Positions 6,861 to 7,689 of a stretch of 7,689 nucleotides of DNA are shown here, one piece after another. Source of the DNA: Ignavibacteria bacterium. GTDB lineage: Bacteria; Bacteroidota; Ignavibacteria; UBA10030; SZUA-254. The position numbers and the translations under genes are program-made. The stretch covers positions 2,669-10,357 of the forward strand of contig VBOC01000203.1 in assembly GCA_005877655.1 (NCBI GenBank), read 5' to 3'. Position 1 is the first letter of the stretch, and each line of letters opens with the position of its first letter. The notes under the pieces were generated by a model that saw only the letters and a list, made by a program, of their open reading frames with translations, made no database searches and was not told the origin of the DNA.

Positions 6861-7689
6861 AAGCGACGTGGCGCGCGTGGAAGACCGGACATTTATCTGC
6901 AGCGTCAGAAAGCAGGATGCCGGACCGACAAACAATTGGGTCAATCCGAAAGAGATGAAGGCGACGTTAACAAAGCTCTTCCGCGGCTGCATGCGCGGCA
7001 GAACGATGTACGTCATTCCGTTCAGCATGGGTCCCCTCGGCTCCGGCATCTCGCACATCGGGGTTCAGATCACCGATTCGCCGTATGTCGCCGTCAGCAT
7101 GTATATCATGACCCGGATGGGGAAGAGCGTGCTCGATACGCTCGGCGAGGGAGAGTTTGTGCCCTGCCTGCACTCGGTCGGGATGCCACTTGCGCCCGGT
7201 CAGAAAGACGTTCCCTGGCCGTCCAATAAAGAACAGAAGTATATCGTACACTTTCCGGAGGAGCGGGAGGTCTGGTCGTTCGGGAGCGGCTACGGCGGCA
7301 ATGCGCTGCTCGGTAAGAAGTGCTTCGCCCTGAGGATTGCCTCCGTCATGGCCCGGGATGAAGGATGGCTCGCGGAGCACATGCTCATTCTCGGCGTGGA
7401 GTCGCCCGACGGAGAGAAAACCTATGTCGCCGCAGCTTTCCCCAGCGCGTGCGGGAAGACCAATTTCGCCATGCTTATACCGCCGAAAGCCTTCGCGGGC
7501 TGGAAAGTGACAACCGTGGGCGACGACATTGCCTGGATCAAGCCCGGCGCGGATGGCAAGATCTATGCGATTAACCCCGAGGCTGGCTTCTTCGGCGTGG
7601 CACCCGGCACTAACGAAAAATCCAACCCGAACGCGATGGCATCGATCACTAAGAATACGATCTTTACCAACGTGGGCCTGACCGACGAC
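6799..7689 (+). CDS. pckG: GTP-dependent phosphoenolpyruvate carboxykinase, main body (5' disrupted, runs off window)
   Basis: The enzyme converts oxaloacetate and GTP to phosphoenolpyruvate, CO2 and GDP, the first committed step of gluconeogenesis, in the cytoplasm. True homology in this frame starts at 6862 with [13 protein letters not shown] and stays open to the window edge at FTNVGLTDD. Visible landmarks are [44 protein letters not shown] and EGWLAEHM (Mn ligands Lys and His). FPSACGKTN at 7438-7464 is the P-loop with the reactive cysteine, and GDDIAWI is the kinase-2 aspartate motif. These define the GTP-type (PckG) rather than the ATP-type (PckA) family. About half of the usual 600 residues are present. 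In-frame translation can begin at the ATG at 6799, but the first 21 codons (6799-6861) are an out-of-frame reading of the PEPCK N-terminus. An automatic annotation would probably start there, giving a falsely short protein. The gene is divergent from the transporter operon. Confidence 0.9.
   Translation, partial: MSSGYASPRTFIGATDRTRNTSDVARVEDRTFICSVRKQDAGPTNNWVNPKEMKATLTKLFRGCMRGRTMYVIPFSMGPLGSGISHIGVQITDSPYVAVSMYIMTRMGKSVLDTLGEGEFVPCLHSVGMPLAPGQKDVPWPSNKEQKYIVHFPEEREVWSFGSGYGGNALLGKKCFALRIASVMARDEGWLAEHMLILGVESPDGEKTYVAAAFPSACGKTNFAMLIPPKAFAGWKVTTVGDDIAWIKPGADGKIYAINPEAGFFGVAPGTNEKSNPNAMASITKNTIFTNVGLTDD

Noticed and set aside
6855..6870. Programmed +1 ribosomal frameshift at the pckG junction
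   Set aside because: A +1 shift would restore the frame but not the roughly 30 missing residues. No slippery site with a stop codon or stimulatory structure is evident, so deletion or misassembly explains it better.
6861..7229. Continuation of the pckG start frame past 6860 as a possible novel C-terminus
   Set aside because: The residues after EEY are an Arg-rich out-of-frame reading of conserved PEPCK codons. It is a frameshift product, not a new domain.

Overview
The window fits a Gram-negative, cytochrome-c-making bacterium of moderate GC content. A member of the Bacteroidota/FCB supergroup is my best guess: the amidase is of the exported AmiC type, Shine-Dalgarno sites are mostly weak, and there is a possible TTG-N20-TATCTTCG promoter upstream of pckG. 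The taxonomic call is inference. All genes are ordinary chromosomal housekeeping or accessory types. I see no phage, IS, CRISPR, tRNA or rRNA signal.

Left block, + strand (1-3231): the 3' end of a yajQ-family gene, an exported N-acetylmuramoyl-L-alanine amidase (SP, copper-amine-oxidase-like domain, AMIN-like domain, Amidase_3), and a two-TM sensor histidine kinase. They are packed with almost no spacing (8 bp or an overlap, then 3 bp) and look like one transcript. The kinase has a CxxCH haem-c attachment motif in its periplasmic domain, suggesting it senses redox, gas or ligand state through a covalent haem. No response regulator is in view.

Middle block, - strand (6481 down to 3277): a POT/PTR2-like major facilitator transporter followed 52 bp later by an NRAMP-type divalent metal transporter fused to a C-terminal UspA domain. 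This is probably a two-gene transport operon. It runs convergently into the kinase across only 45 bp.

Right block, + strand (6723 to the edge): the beginning of a GTP-dependent phosphoenolpyruvate carboxykinase gene (pckG), divergent from the transporter operon. About 30 codons present in relatives are missing near its 5' end, and the loss is out of frame. The N-terminal piece and the main body therefore lie in different frames, by real mutation or by assembly error.

The roughly 240 bp between the divergent transporter and pckG starts is the only sizeable non-coding stretch. It holds three copies of a 15-nt word (two direct, one inverted), which are candidate operator sites. No wholly new system is evident. 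The best leads are the haem-c kinase, the disrupted pckG, the NRAMP-UspA fusion with a degenerate nucleotide loop, and the repeat cluster.
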